Source of the DNA: Nansenia antarctica
Lineage: Eukaryota > Chordata > Actinopteri > Argentiniformes > Microstomatidae
Length of the DNA: 64,000 nt
Direction of reading: 5' to 3'
Assembly (NCBI GenBank): GCA_963989245.1
Contig: OZ022340.1
Span: 45,356,165 to 45,420,164, forward strand
Made by a program: the position numbers and the translations under genes. Under the pieces are notes generated by a model. The model was not told the origin of the DNA and ran no database searches. It worked only from the letters and a program-made list of their open reading frames with translations. Positions 41,874-52,604 of this stretch are shown here, piece after piece (the stretch's first letter is position 1; every line of letters begins with the position of its first letter).

Positions 41874-44800
41874 ATGGCGGCCGGAGGACTCTCAAAGGAG
41901 TGTTAAAATGATCATGCGGATACGGTTATAATCAAAGTCTTTACTCTCAGTTCAAGGACAATACAGAACGTACATCTTATGTCTGTGCTAGCATAGTAAT
42001 GAATGAATCAACAAGCTCAACAAGCTCAACAAGTAAGTAACACTCACTGCAGGTGGTGCCACCTGCAGGTCAACTCTCGTAACATCTCCTTTCACATAAT
42101 CAATGAAGCGATTCTCTCAGAGGTACTGAACTTAAACATTTAGTCCTTACAGTGGCCACTCAATAAACAATGAACAGTAAATAAGATAGTAAACATTCCA
42201 TTATCATTACTCTTCTTTTTTTTCTTTTCTTTTTTCTTTTGGGGGGGGGGGATTATTATTGTTAAGTCACATAGTCTTTGGTATATTTCTCCGGTGGCTT
42301 GATGTTGGACCTGGTTCTGGTCTGCCGGAGACCTTGAGGCTCAGGGTCTGCCGGCTGGACTGTGTCTTCATCCAGTGCTGGAGCGTACTCGTCGGGATTA
42401 GTTTCAGCTCGACCCCATGTACCCCAGTCGTCCTCTCCTTCAGGGTTTTGAGGCGGTGATAGTCGGAGTGTTTCGTCCACTGGACGGATGTGTTTCCTGT
42501 TCCTTCGGTATGTTTTACCATGTACCATCACTTCATATGATCTGTCACTCTTCTGGTCAGTGCAAATGCCAAGCGCCCATGCACTGTTGGGTACATTGGG
42601 TTGTAGCAAGACTCGGACTGTCTCCCCTTGAATGATCACTGGCATGTCATGGGCATGTGCATCATAGTGGTGTTTTGAAATAAGCCCCTTTGTTTGCTTT
42701 TTTTTCTATCACATTGTGCACTACCAGAGGTTGAAGCAGAAGGTCCTTGGAGGGCAGGTGTGTTCGCGTGCGTCTGGACATGAGTCGCTGAGCTGGGGAG
42801 CTGTCAAGTCCCTCCGTTGGAGTGTTTCTCCATGCCAGCACTGCCTTCCATGGGTCCTCTCCTGCCAACGCCGTCTTCTTTAGCAGTGTTTTGGCTATTT
42901 TAACAGCTGACTCCGCCTTGCCATTGCTTTGGCTGTGGTATGGTGATGACGTTACATGTCGGAAGTCCCAGTCATTCGCGAACGTCTGAAAGTCAAGTCC
43001 CGAGAAGGGTGGGCCATTGTCTGAGATTACTGTGTGAGGTATGCCATGACGGCTAAACTGGTGTTTGCATCGATCGATGACAGTAGAAGCTGTGGTGTCC
43101 TCCAATTCATCCAGCTCCCAGTAGTCAGAGTAGTAGTCAACCATTATAAGGTAGTGTGAGTGGTTCACAGTGAATAGGTCCATGCCTACCTTAGACCATG
43201 GGAGTTTAGGGAGATGATGGGGATTGAGTGATTCTTTTGGTTGTCTCCTCTGAAGGGAGTTGCATGTGCTACATCTGTTGACATAGTCCTTGACATGTTC
43301 TGTTATTCCTGGCCAGAATACTGTGTCCCGTGCCTTCCTGAGGCTAGCTTCACTGCCGGAGTGCCCTGAATGTATCTTTGATAGGAAGTCATTTCGTAGT
43401 AACTCTGGGATGAAAACCCTGTCCCCCTTGAATATCAGGCCATTATCGGTTGCCAGCTCCTCTTTGAATGTCCAGAACGGTCTCAGTGTTTGATCTACTG
43501 CCTGCTTGGAGATGGGCCAGCCTCCAGCGATTCGGGCATGCAGAACCTGACATAAGGGATCTTTGAGTGTGGCGGCTCTGATGGACTCTTGGGTCTTGGT
43601 AGAGATGTTGGTACAGCTGCTGTGATCCACGTGTTCGAGGGCTTCAGTGGTCAGGCCCATGGCGTAGACTGTGGCTGGTGTTTGCATTTGTGTGTGTGTT
43701 GTATTGGGTTGAGCAGTTCTAGATAGGAAATCTGCCACATGTAGCAGTTTGCCCTGTTTGTATTGTACCTGTAGCTGATAGCGTTGGAGCCGCAGTAGCA
43801 TCCTCTGTAGCCTCTTGGGGGCTGTGAGAAGGGACTTCTTGAAGATCACCTCGAGCGGTTTGTGGTCGCTGTGCACTGTGATGCTCTCCCTGCCATGAAT
43901 GTATTGATCAAATTTGTCACATGCAAAGACAATAGCGAGGCATTCTTTTTCTATTTGAGCATATCTCTGTTCTGTAGGAGTTACAGTCCTGGAGGCGTAT
44001 GCAACAGGTTGTCCATTTTGCATGAGAGTTGCACCGAGGCCCGTTTCACTAGCATCACATTGAATTGTCACCTCCTCCCTCATGTCATAATACTTTAGTA
44101 CTGGGTGATGAGTGACTAAAGTCTTCACAGTGTCAATGGCTGTGTCATGTTGTGGAAGCCACGCCCATTGGATGTCCTTGTCGGTCAGTCTCCTGAGTGG
44201 TTCACACACATCAGATAGGTGGGGAAGGAATTTAGCTAGGTAATTTACAAACCCCAGAAACCTCTGCAGTGCTTTGATGTCAGTTGGTGTCTGCATGTTT
44301 TGCACCGCCGTTACCTTCTCTGGGTCCGGGAGTAGGCCCTCTGTGGTGAGAAGATGACCCATGTATGGCACACTGGGCTGCTTCAGCTTGAGTTTTTTCT
44401 TGTTCAACTTTAAGTTGACCTCTCTCGCCCTTTGCAATAGGGCTGCAAGGTTTTTGTCGTGGTCAGCTAATGCTGTCTTGTGTGTCTCCACAGCCATAGA
44501 GAAGGATGTCATCAGCTATGACACTCACACCAGCCAGTCCCTGTAGTACATCATGTTGTCTGCGCTGGTATTCTTCAGCTGCTGGCTTGATGCCAAATGG
44601 CATTCTTAACCACCTGTATCTTCCCAGAGGTGTCCAGAATGTAGTGAGATAGCTGCTTTCCTCATCCAGCTTCACCTGCCAGTATCCATCCTTTGCATCT
44701 AAAACTGAAAATACCTTGGCATTTGCGATGTCTGGTAATATCTCCTCTATGGTAGGCATCTGATAGTGGGACCTCAGCAGAGCCTTGTTGAGCGCACTCG

Positions 44801-47800
44801 GGTCAATGCAGGTGCGCAGTTTCCCTGGCTTCTCGATGACGACCATGTTGCTGATCCATTGCGTGGGCTCAGTGACTTTAACAATGATTCCTTGCTCTTC
44901 CATTGACTGTATCGCTTCTGTGACCTTTTTCTTTAGTGGTATTGGAACCCGCCGTGGCAGGTGTTGTACTGGCCGTATATCAGTGTCGACTTTCAGGTGT
45001 AGCTCACCAGGTAGGCAGCCAAGCCCTTCAAATACATCTTCATACTTGGATATTATCTCCTCTGTCGTGTGTGCTGTATGCGTTTTGGTGGGCGTTTGTG
45101 GAGTGTCCAGATGATGAACTGTATGACTGTGATTCACCCTGATCAAATCCAGTTTCTGGCACGTGTCAGCTGACAGCAGAGGGACCTGTGATGACTCCAT
45201 GACCTGGAAATTTAGCATGTAGACTGTCAGCTGTGAGTCTGTCCATCATGTTCCGTTTTCAGTCTGACTTCTCCAGTTGGCTTTATCAATGACCCATCAT
45301 ATAGCTTGAGAGTGGCTTTGCTGGGACGAAGAGCAGGGTTGCCATCCTGTGTAATGCATTGTAGGTCTCGGTAGCTTAATACATTGACAGTGGAGCCTGT
45401 GTCTAATTGACATTTCACTATGTGGCTGGGGTCATATGTCACTTTTCCATACATTTGTGGGGTAAGCTTTAGATTGACAAACAGTTTGTGTGCTGTGTCC
45501 TGTATAGAGTTTATATGTGAAATGTACCACATTTCATCTGGTGATTCACTATCTGGCTCATTGTATGCATCCTGCATTACGTTAACATGACGTTTGTGTT
45601 GTGCTTGTTTGCATACCTTAGCAAAATGGTTTTTTCTTGCCACAGGTTTTGCAAATGGTTCCATATGCTGGGCATTTCAGACGTTCATGTGTAGACCCAC
45701 AGTAGTGGCATGTGACTCCTGGTGTCCTTTCTCTACTTGTGGTGCTTGGAGGTTCTGTCGGCTTGTGTCGAGTGAAGCCACGCCCCTCTGAACGTCTTTC
45801 TCTTGAAGCATAACTCACAGTCTCCTGCTCATCTCCGCTCATTCTTTTGTTTTGTATCTGTGCTTGTTCGCTTGCCCTGCACGTGTCTACGGCTGCCGCT
45901 AGGGTGAGTTTAGCTTCTCTCAGCATGCGCGTGCGTGCGCTAATGTCTTTTGTCCCAATGACAAGCCTGTCACGTATCATTTCTTCATTCAGCTCGCCAA
46001 AGTTACATGTATGTGCTAGCTTCCTTAAGTTTGCAACATATTGGTCTACTGACTCACTCTGGCTCTGTTGGGTGCTATTGAATATATACCGTTCATAAAT
46101 CACATTCCTGGATGGTTCGAAATGCTGTTCAAGTGCATCTAGAATCTTGTCAGGTTTGAGTCTGTCTGCTTCTGTCATGTGAAGGTGCCGTTGCAACATG
46201 TGGCATTCCTTACCTATGACGGTTAGTAGGGTAGCTATGCGGATCTTGTTATCCTTTTTATCCAGCCCAGTTGCAATCTCGTAGTTTTCCCACTGTGCTC
46301 TAAAGAATGTCCAGTTGCTATATGCATCCCCTTTCATGTCCATCCGTTCCGGCACTGGAATCGCCGGGTAAATAGCTTTAGCTTCAGCCATTGCGTTCGT
46401 GATAGCTAGCGCGGTCCGTCTCAGCAGTAACGATAGTTATCAGAATGTTTTTTCGTCTTTGGGTATGTTATTCCCTTCTTCTGTCGTTTGCCGCTGAGTC
46501 CAGTTCTGACACCATGTTAAAATGATCATGCGGATACGGTTATAATCAAAGTCTTTACTCTCAGTTCAAGGACAATACAGAACGTACATCTTATGTCTGT
46601 GCTAGCATAGTAATGAATGAATCAACAAGCTCAACAAGCTCAACAAGTAAGTAACACTCACTGCAGGTGGTGCCACCTGCAGGTCAACTCTCGTAACAAG
46701 GAGGAGATGAGGAGCGTATGGAAAACGGCATTCGTACCGGAGAAACCAGCAAGGAAGCATTCAAAGCAAGAAAAACCTCCTCACTCATCACCCAAAATGC
46801 TCCTCTCCAAACCTGAGAAACATCAACACAGAGACCACAATAGATCACAATCACTACAGGAACCACAAGGAGACCAGCAGAAAACCACACTGTCACAACA
46901 ACAACAACAACCACCACCCACTCAACCCCCCAAAGGCCCACGCCTGCCCCGCCGTGAGCAGCAAGCCACCAGACCAAAAGCCCCCAAAGACCGATCACCC
47001 TCAGTAGACAGTTTTATTACAGCAACTCTCAAAGATCTGGATTCACTACTACCCATCCCACCACCAGGAGGAATCACTGCACCAGCAAAGAGCACCCACA
47101 AACTACAAGTGACCAAAGCATCTAAGGAAACACCAGCACTCCCCACCCCCCTTGTCATTCCAACCAGCACTAATGCAGCACTAACCCCTCAACCCCACAT
47201 CTCTGCCGAAACCCACGTCCTAGCCTTGCTGGATAAACTCCAACTACTACTCATTCAACTCATTCAACTCAACAAGAACATCCAATCAACCCCACTTGCC
47301 CACTACATCCCTCAACTCCAAAACATAGTTGGACACATGAGCTCAACCCTGGTGAATGGCAACCCTATGGAGACACCCCTCGTACCCCCCCACCTGCCCA
47401 CCTACTCAGAGACTGTTCACCAAAACAAGGACAAATATAGTGATAATTTCCCATCCAACCCCAAGAAGAGAGCAAAACCAGACCACCCAGAGTCACCCAA
47501 AAACCCCTCACTCATACCAGTAGTGTTAGACAATATCAACCACGGCACCTTTACCACCAACAAATCCATCTACGAAGAATTGATCCGATGCAAACCAGAC
47601 ATAAAAAAAAAAAAAATAGTCCGCATGCAACGAGGAGGCATCCTCATATTCACACACGACATACACTCCATAAACTCCCTTCTCTCTCCCTGGCCCCAAG
47701 ACTCATTCCAGAACTCAAAAATTACATACCGCCCAGCAAGAAACGCCACACCAACCACCACAACTCATCAACAAATCAAACAGTTGATCATCAAAGGAGT

Positions 47801-48392
47801 CAACACTGGCATCGACACTGAAGAAATTAAAGAAGAACTGGAAAAACAAGGCATCTCCATCACCAAAGCACACCGGATCATCAGCAGAGCCACTCAACAA
47901 CCCACCACCTTCATAAGGATTAACCTCACAAACCCCACAGATGCACCTGGCCTCCTCCAAGAAGGTTTCTTCATGAATTACTTTCACTACAGAATTGAGA
48001 AATCCCACCCACCCCCATCCACCCAGCAGTGTTTCAACTGCCAACAATTCAACCACACATCAATGCAATGCAAGAACCCAGTCACATGTCTCAGATGTTC
48101 AGGTAACCACCACCACAAACAATGCACTAAGGACAAATCAGACTCCAAATGTGCAAACTGTGGTGGCAAGCACCCCTCCATCTCCAAGACCTGCCCCACC
48201 TACCTAGCCCTCACCACCACTGCACCAAGAAGTTCCCGGCCACAAAATCACTCAAATTTCCAGTTCCCCCCCACTACCGCCAATTCACTAAATCCCCAAA
48301 CCATACCACCGACCCCCCAAGACCCCAGCACAAACCTCACCAAGCTACAGGATGACCTCAGACTGTTGTGCAAGGATGAGAACACAATTTAA
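41874..48392 (+). CDS. LINE ORF1 protein with CCHC zinc knuckles, interrupted by gypsy element
   Basis: The ATG at 41874 begins MAAGGLSKE; the frame resumes after the gypsy element and one target repeat at 46704 (EMRSVWKTAF) and runs to 48392, about 570 codons. The N-terminal half is Pro/Gln/Lys-rich and disordered. The middle (about 47560-47960) looks like an RNA-binding domain. Near the C terminus stand three CCHC-type knuckles (CFNCQQFNHTSMQC, CLRCSGNHHHKQC, CANCGGKHPSISKTC). It would coat LINE RNA and act as a nucleic-acid chaperone. As it stands the transcript cannot encode full ORF1p. Coordinates span the inserted element. Confidence 0.8.
41901..42084 (-). repeat. 3' LTR of the gypsy element
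   Basis: Identical to 46515-46698. It includes a 22-bp near-palindrome CTGCAGGTGGTGCCACCTGC... at 42047-42068 and a CAAGCTCAA tandem repeat. Confidence 0.95.
42262..42645 (-). pseudogene. gypsy pol C-terminal tail (integrase C-terminal domain)
   Basis: A 127-codon frame begins MPVIIQGETVRVLLQPN and includes SYEVMVHGKTYRRNRKHIR, which looks like the SH3-like DNA-binding tail that follows the integrase core in Ty3/gypsy polyproteins, then a Pro/Glu-rich end. It is one frame off from the preceding integrase frame because of a run of eight A on the sense strand at about 42702, so it is presumably part of the same polyprotein. Confidence 0.7.
42662..44512 (-). pseudogene. gypsy pol: reverse-transcriptase end, RNase H and integrase
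   Basis: A 616-codon frame. After the reverse-transcriptase thumb (LQRFLGFVNYLAKFLPHL, about residue 85) comes RNase H, with CDASETGLGATL (Asp153) and ECLAIVFACDKFDQYIHGR. The integrase has the HHCC zinc finger (HSGHSGSEASLRKARD ... CSTC, about 390-430), the core with MDLFTVNHSHYL, VISDNGPPF and a Glu in SNGKAESAV. Similar proteins are often labelled K02A2.6-like. The reading starts in another frame than the preceding reverse transcriptase because of a small lesion near 44485. Confidence 0.85.
44463..45218 (-). pseudogene. gypsy pol: reverse-transcriptase core
   Basis: A 251-codon frame with a protease-to-RT linker, then ISKYEDVFEGLGCLPGELHL, LKKKVTEAIQSMEEQGII, WISNMVVIEKPGKLRTCIDP, FSVLDAKDGYWQVKLDEES and the catalytic VIADDILLYG, where the usual YxDD is IADD. 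It copies genomic RNA into DNA in the particle. It changes frame at both ends (about 45228 and 44485). Confidence 0.85.
45227..45664 (-). pseudogene. gypsy gag end and aspartic protease
   Basis: It begins with the rest of the last zinc knuckle (KNHFAKVC) and contains the protease active site CQLDTGSTVNVLSY at about residues 85-98. The frame is offset from gag by one A in a six-A run near 45640, and from reverse transcriptase near 45228. The protease would cut the polyprotein. Confidence 0.8.
45618..46391 (-). pseudogene. gypsy gag
   Basis: A 257-codon frame opening MAEAKAIYPAIPVPERMDM, 123 bp inside the 5' LTR. A capsid-like helical region (WTFFRAQWENYEIATGLD, YVANLRKLAHTCNFGEL) is followed by a zinc knuckle CHYCGSTHERLKC and the beginning of a second (CKTCGKK). 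The frame is lost after CGKK by one extra A in the poly-A run near 45640. Confidence 0.85.
46515..46698 (-). repeat. 5' LTR of the gypsy element
   Basis: Identical to 41901-42084. The near-palindrome is at 46661-46682. Confidence 0.95.
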
Positions 48393-48494
48393 AAAATCCT
48401 GGAAAGCGTTAGAAAGAACACCAGCTTTTTAAACAGTCCTGTCTTTTAACCTGCTCATTAAACTTATTTTATTTAAGTTTTTGAACCTTACTTT

Positions 48495-51224
48495 ATGGCT
48501 ACCACCTTTTTACACATTAATATCAGGGGAATAAGGAAAAACAAAAGCGAATTGAAAGTTATTCTAGCAGAGGAACAGGTCACAGTAGCCTCCATCAATG
48601 AAACCCTCCTCAGTAAAGACACACCTTTCAAAATGGACGGCTTTAATATTCTAAGGAAGGAACGGCCAGCAGGCCATGGGGGCGGGGTGGCACTATTAAT
48701 CAAACAGGGTACAGAATACAAGGAAACCCTTTTTAACCTCACACAAGAAGAACTCTCTAATAACGAATACATGGCAGCCACACTGTTTTTAAATCCATCC
48801 ACTACTCTTCTCATCACCTCCATTTACTGCCCTCCTGGATCACAACCCTCTGAAAAACTTATCCACACCATCACCAATAACAACAGAAATGTACTCATAC
48901 TGGGAGATTTTAATGCCAAGCACAAGGATTTTAACTGCAATACCACAAATAAATCTGGAACAGCACTGAAAGACATACTGGACACCACCAACCTCACCAT
49001 CCTCAACAATGACGAACCCACATTCACCCACTCTGCCAACTCCGCCACGGACATACTGGACCTGGCTCTCTCATCACCAGACCTCTCAGCCACTCTCCAA
49101 AACTTCACTGTTAGCCACGACATTGGCAGCGACCACCTCCCCATCCTAACCACTTTCTCCCTCAAACTCCAACACATACCACAACAACCACGGTTCAACT
49201 ACAAAAAAGCCAACTGGGAAATCTACAGGAAATACATCACCGAACAAACCACACAAATCACTCAGATCCCACACGACCACCACTCACTGGACCAGCTGGC
49301 CACACACATTGGATCAATCCTCACCCAGGCACGCAACACATGCATCCCGTTACACACTACCTCCAAACCACTGCAGCAGCTCCCAGCCCACATCCTACAT
49401 CTGATCAAAAAGAAAAGAAAACTACGCAGACACTACTTCAAACACAGATCACCTGACACCAAAGCAGAAATAAACAGGCTCCAGAACCAAATCAGACAGC
49501 AGCTCACCCTACGCAAACAGGAAAAATGGAAGTCATTCTACAAAAAACTGGACAATGATTACAAAACCAACCCACGTAGTTTCTGGCAAAAAATAAAAAA
49601 CATGAATGGCTCACAAAGCCAAAACAATATACCAACTCTAACACATCAAGACCAAATCATCGACAGCAATCAAGAAAAAGCAAATATATTCAGAAACCAC
49701 CTTCAAAATATCCACACATGTCCCTCAGCTCCACACTTCAACCAGGACTGGAAAGAAACTGTTGACAAGGCCACAACCAATTCCTTTCCACCTCTCATCC
49801 CAGCAGCTGACCACCCACTGTCACAACCAATAACCCCCCACGAAATCAAAGCCCTCCTCAAAAAAATGAAAAATAAAGCACCAGGAGAAGACAATATTGA
49901 CACCATCCTGATCAAACAAGCACCTGATATTTACCTGAACCTGCTCTCCCTCCTCTTCACTACCTGTCTCACCACCGGGCACTTCCCCTTACCCTGGAAA
50001 ACAGCCACAGTCATAATGATCCACAAACCAGGTAAAGACCCCAAAAACCCCACCAGCTACAGACCCATCAGCCTCCTCAGTCACATCGGGAAACTGTTTG
50101 AACGCACCATCACTGCACGCCTCACATTGCACATAGAGCACACGGGACTCCTGGGCATTCACCAAGCTGGCTTCCGCAAAAACAGATCCACCACTGATAA
50201 TATCCTTCGGCTGTCAGAAGCAATCACCCGCAGTTTCACCAAAAAAGAATTCACCATGGCAATATTTTTCGATGTAGAAAAGGCATTTGACAAAATGTGG
50301 CACAACGGACTACTCTTCAAACTCCAAGACAATAAATTCAAACTACCACTTCCCATCTACAACATAATATCATGCTTTCTTCATAATCGTCAAATCAAGG
50401 TCAAAGTCAACACGTCCCTCTCCCCCCCTTTCACTCCTGAAGCCGGTGTTCCACAAGGTGCAGTCCTCAGTCCCCTCCTTTTCCTCGTCTACATCTCAGA
50501 CATCTACTACCCCCCACCCACCATTGGACATGTTTCACAATTTGCCGACGACCTCTGCTACTGGACTCATTCAAAATCCATTCCACTTGCTGCCAAAAAA
50601 CTCCAATCATGCATCACTACAATAGAAACCTGGTCCAACACCTGGAGAATCAAACTCAACCCCACCAAAACACAGCTCATATTATTCACCAAAAACCCCC
50701 ATCTCAAACCTGTCGTCCACCTCACCCTCTATAACACCCCCATCACCCTGGCCAAAGAGGCAAAGTTCTTAGGAGTCACTTTTCAAAGAAACATGTCATG
50801 GACCACTCACATCAATAACCTGAAAAAACAAGGAAATCAAAGACTCAACCACCTCAAAGCACTCAGCGGACACAAACACGGAGCATCACCAGAAATCATC
50901 CTCAAAGTTTACCAATCATACATCAGATCACTATTCGAATATGCAGCACCAGCCTGGACCACAGCTTCACAACACCAGTTCAACAGACTCCAAACCATCC
51001 AAAACAAGGCAATAAAAATGGCATACAGACTCCCGATGTACATCAGCACTCAATACATCCACAGCATGTCCGGACTCCAAACCATCAAACAAAGAAACAC
51101 CATTCTCACTCAGAAATATATCCAACGAGCAATCAACAATCCATCACTGACGCAGTTAATTCAAGAAGCACAATGGACCACCGGAACACCTCTCTCCATA
51201 ATCCTGCAAAACAATCCACCATAA
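48495..51224 (+). CDS. Intact LINE ORF2: endonuclease and reverse transcriptase
   Basis: A 909-codon open frame without stop or frameshift. The endonuclease spans roughly residues 1-220, with INET (34-37), GDFNAKHKDF (137-146) and SDH (212-214). The reverse transcriptase includes SYRPISLLSHIGKLFER, GFRKNRSTTDNIL, FFDVEKAFDKMWH, GVPQGAVLSPLLF (from 651) and the catalytic FADD (683-686). A C-terminal region with SYIRSLFEYAAPAWT and RLQTIQNKAIKMAYR follows. There is no RNase H domain, which together with FADD suggests a Jockey-superfamily rather than I-type element; the assignment is by motif only. Its enzyme could act in trans even though ORF1 is interrupted. Confidence 0.85.
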   Translation: MATTFLHINIRGIRKNKSELKVILAEEQVTVASINETLLSKDTPFKMDGFNILRKERPAGHGGGVALLIKQGTEYKETLFNLTQEELSNNEYMAATLFLNPSTTLLITSIYCPPGSQPSEKLIHTITNNNRNVLILGDFNAKHKDFNCNTTNKSGTALKDILDTTNLTILNNDEPTFTHSANSATDILDLALSSPDLSATLQNFTVSHDIGSDHLPILTTFSLKLQHIPQQPRFNYKKANWEIYRKYITEQTTQITQIPHDHHSLDQLATHIGSILTQARNTCIPLHTTSKPLQQLPAHILHLIKKKRKLRRHYFKHRSPDTKAEINRLQNQIRQQLTLRKQEKWKSFYKKLDNDYKTNPRSFWQKIKNMNGSQSQNNIPTLTHQDQIIDSNQEKANIFRNHLQNIHTCPSAPHFNQDWKETVDKATTNSFPPLIPAADHPLSQPITPHEIKALLKKMKNKAPGEDNIDTILIKQAPDIYLNLLSLLFTTCLTTGHFPLPWKTATVIMIHKPGKDPKNPTSYRPISLLSHIGKLFERTITARLTLHIEHTGLLGIHQAGFRKNRSTTDNILRLSEAITRSFTKKEFTMAIFFDVEKAFDKMWHNGLLFKLQDNKFKLPLPIYNIISCFLHNRQIKVKVNTSLSPPFTPEAGVPQGAVLSPLLFLVYISDIYYPPPTIGHVSQFADDLCYWTHSKSIPLAAKKLQSCITTIETWSNTWRIKLNPTKTQLILFTKNPHLKPVVHLTLYNTPITLAKEAKFLGVTFQRNMSWTTHINNLKKQGNQRLNHLKALSGHKHGASPEIILKVYQSYIRSLFEYAAPAWTTASQHQFNRLQTIQNKAIKMAYRLPMYISTQYIHSMSGLQTIKQRNTILTQKYIQRAINNPSLTQLIQEAQWTTGTPLSIILQNNPP

Positions 51225-51400
51225 CCATCAACATCCTGACTGATAATATGATTCTATGATTTTATATTTTTATTTCATTTACTAGATAATAACCTCCATG
51301 CATCCACCCATAAGCACTATTGAGCAATGTTGGCCTTTTTCCTGTTGTCTTCTTCTATCTTCTATCAAGAGAAAAAGAAAAAAAAACTCCTATGGAAGCC

Positions 51401-51468
51401 ATTGGCTCCTCTACCGCTCCTCCCCTCCATCTACCATTGGCTCAGCTACCGCTCCTCCCCTCCATCTA
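51401..51468 (+). repeat. 34-bp tandem duplication
   Basis: CCATTGGCTC(C/A)(T/G)CTACCGCTCC occurs at 51401 and 51435. Confidence 0.75.
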
Positions 51469-51607
51469 CACCTCCACATCCAAGCGAAACGATGGATAGA
51501 AAAGGGCACAAGCCCTGAGCTGTCCAATCATGAACAAGAACTATCGTATCGTATCGTACAACAACAACCGTCACACATGGTAGAATGGATTCAAAATCGA
51601 TCATTAC

Positions 51608-51919
51608 CTTATCTGCTTCAGGAGATGCCTGTGGTACGAAATACTGTGTCACTGCAGCTTGGTTCATCTGGATCCTGGCATTACGGGAGTGCTGCTCTCC
51701 AGAGGCATGCTGTTTCACGTCTGACAGGCCGCCGTGTGCGATAGAAAATACCCGCCGACATATCGTGCAGTTAGCTTTATACTCGTTTTCAACAATGCTG
51801 ACAAGCCACCTGTTTGCTTCTTCCCAATCGCGTCTGTATTTCTGCAAACGCCTTTGTTTTTTTGCAGGACGAGGTGGAGTATCATGCTCTGCTTCTGGTT
51901 CAGCAGCCGGTTCCTCCAT
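51608..51919 (-). pseudogene. Outer hAT transposase exon 1 (BED-like zinc finger)
   Basis: The ATG at 51919 opens MEEPAAEPEAEHDTPPRPAK, a basic stretch, then the zinc finger CTICRRVFSIAHGGLSDVKQ with following HASGEQH (C-x2-C ... H-x5-H), the DNA-binding module at the N terminus of many hAT transposases. The exon ends after exactly 104 codons (...QASPEADK) at a GTAATG donor. Exon 2 at 40504 begins in phase 0 with VTAAELTHVYH, so the two join naturally. The exon itself is intact, but the 11-kb intron contains three retroelements and exon 2 is broken. Confidence 0.8.
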
Positions 51920-52604
51920 CTTCTTTAGAGAAGATACTGTATTATGATGATATTCAGTGTTTAGGATTTTTCACATTAGTGGCGGGCACTGGCGCTCAAA
52001 ATAAAAACGTGATTTCACCAAAAACTAGAGGGTGGCAACATTTTTTATTTTTTTAAATAGCGGTTAAGTCATTAAAGCCGAGCAGGTGATACACAGAAAG
52101 ATCATCAGCTCAATATGAAGTACACAAGAGATAATCAGCTCATCAAATATGAAGTACACCCATTAGCGGGATAATGTTTTGTTTTGTTTCACAAAATAGG
52201 CTGATTTAGTTGACCATGAACATCAGAGACATACATTACGAATGTTCATTTAAAATACTCTATACTGAGCACTGGTATAAGAACATGAACCAGAGAACAG
52301 CAGTAAATGCAATAATCCACAGTCGTCGCTGATGATGTTGCATTTTCGATTAGGATACGTATGGGATTAAAGGGACGGGCGATTTCCAGAAATCCAAATG
52401 TCCCGCTAAATTCGGACCAATCACAAAACTGTTTTGCAAGCGCGTCGCCTCGCGCCGCGCGCCTGTTGAGAGCGATTCAGTCTCGATGAAACTATGTTTC
52501 ATTTTCATTATAACATAACGTTATGTTATGATAGCCAGCTAGCATTAGCAAACCGGAAAAGTAGTGTCAGTGAGTCAGTCACCTTTCTAATAAGATTCAC
52601 AAAC

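Larger units (their letters stand above)
41901..46698 (-). mobile_element. Ty3/gypsy LTR retrotransposon (4798 bp), minus strand
   Basis: Two LTRs of 184 bp (41901-42084 and 46515-46698), identical by eye, start TGTTAC and end TTAACA on the minus strand. The 5-bp target duplication AGGAG is at 41896-41900 and 46699-46703. Internally, on the minus strand, gag, protease, reverse transcriptase, RNase H and integrase follow in Ty3/gypsy order. A primer-binding-site candidate (TGGTGTCAGAACTG, 46501-46514) follows the 5' LTR and a polypurine tract (TGAAAGGAGA, 42085-42094) precedes the 3' LTR. LTR identity implies very recent insertion. Confidence 0.95.
41552..51290 (+). mobile_element. Near-complete Jockey/I-like LINE with a gypsy insertion in ORF1
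   Basis: The element consists of a 5' region with repeated 44-bp motifs (41552-41873), ORF1 (41874-48392, interrupted), a 102-bp spacer, ORF2 (48495-51224) and a short AT-rich 3' region ending near 51290. Both ORFs are open apart from the gypsy element. It sits in the intron of the outer hAT. The 3' limit is uncertain because a second A-rich stretch lies at 51366-51385. Confidence 0.75.
36234..51950 (-). mobile_element. Outer hAT transposon, expanded by nested insertions
   Basis: The leftward element is inferred from matching transposase exons at 51919-51608 and 40504-36693. Its 3' end is placed near TTAGGGTTGCCACCTTTCAG (36230-36250), where a GTTGCCACC terminus-like motif lies. The 5' terminus was not identified, because the sequence right of exon 1 is another inverted-repeat element starting at 51955. 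Within it lie an inner hAT (37736-39892), a LINE tail (40930-41545) and a Jockey/I-like LINE (41552-51290) that itself holds a gypsy element. The limits are approximate. Confidence 0.55.

Noticed and set aside
42212..42250. Extra polypurine tract (poly-C/A on the sense strand) as the gypsy priming site
   Set aside because: It lies about 125 bp inside the LTR edge; TGAAAGGAGA directly at the LTR edge is the better candidate.
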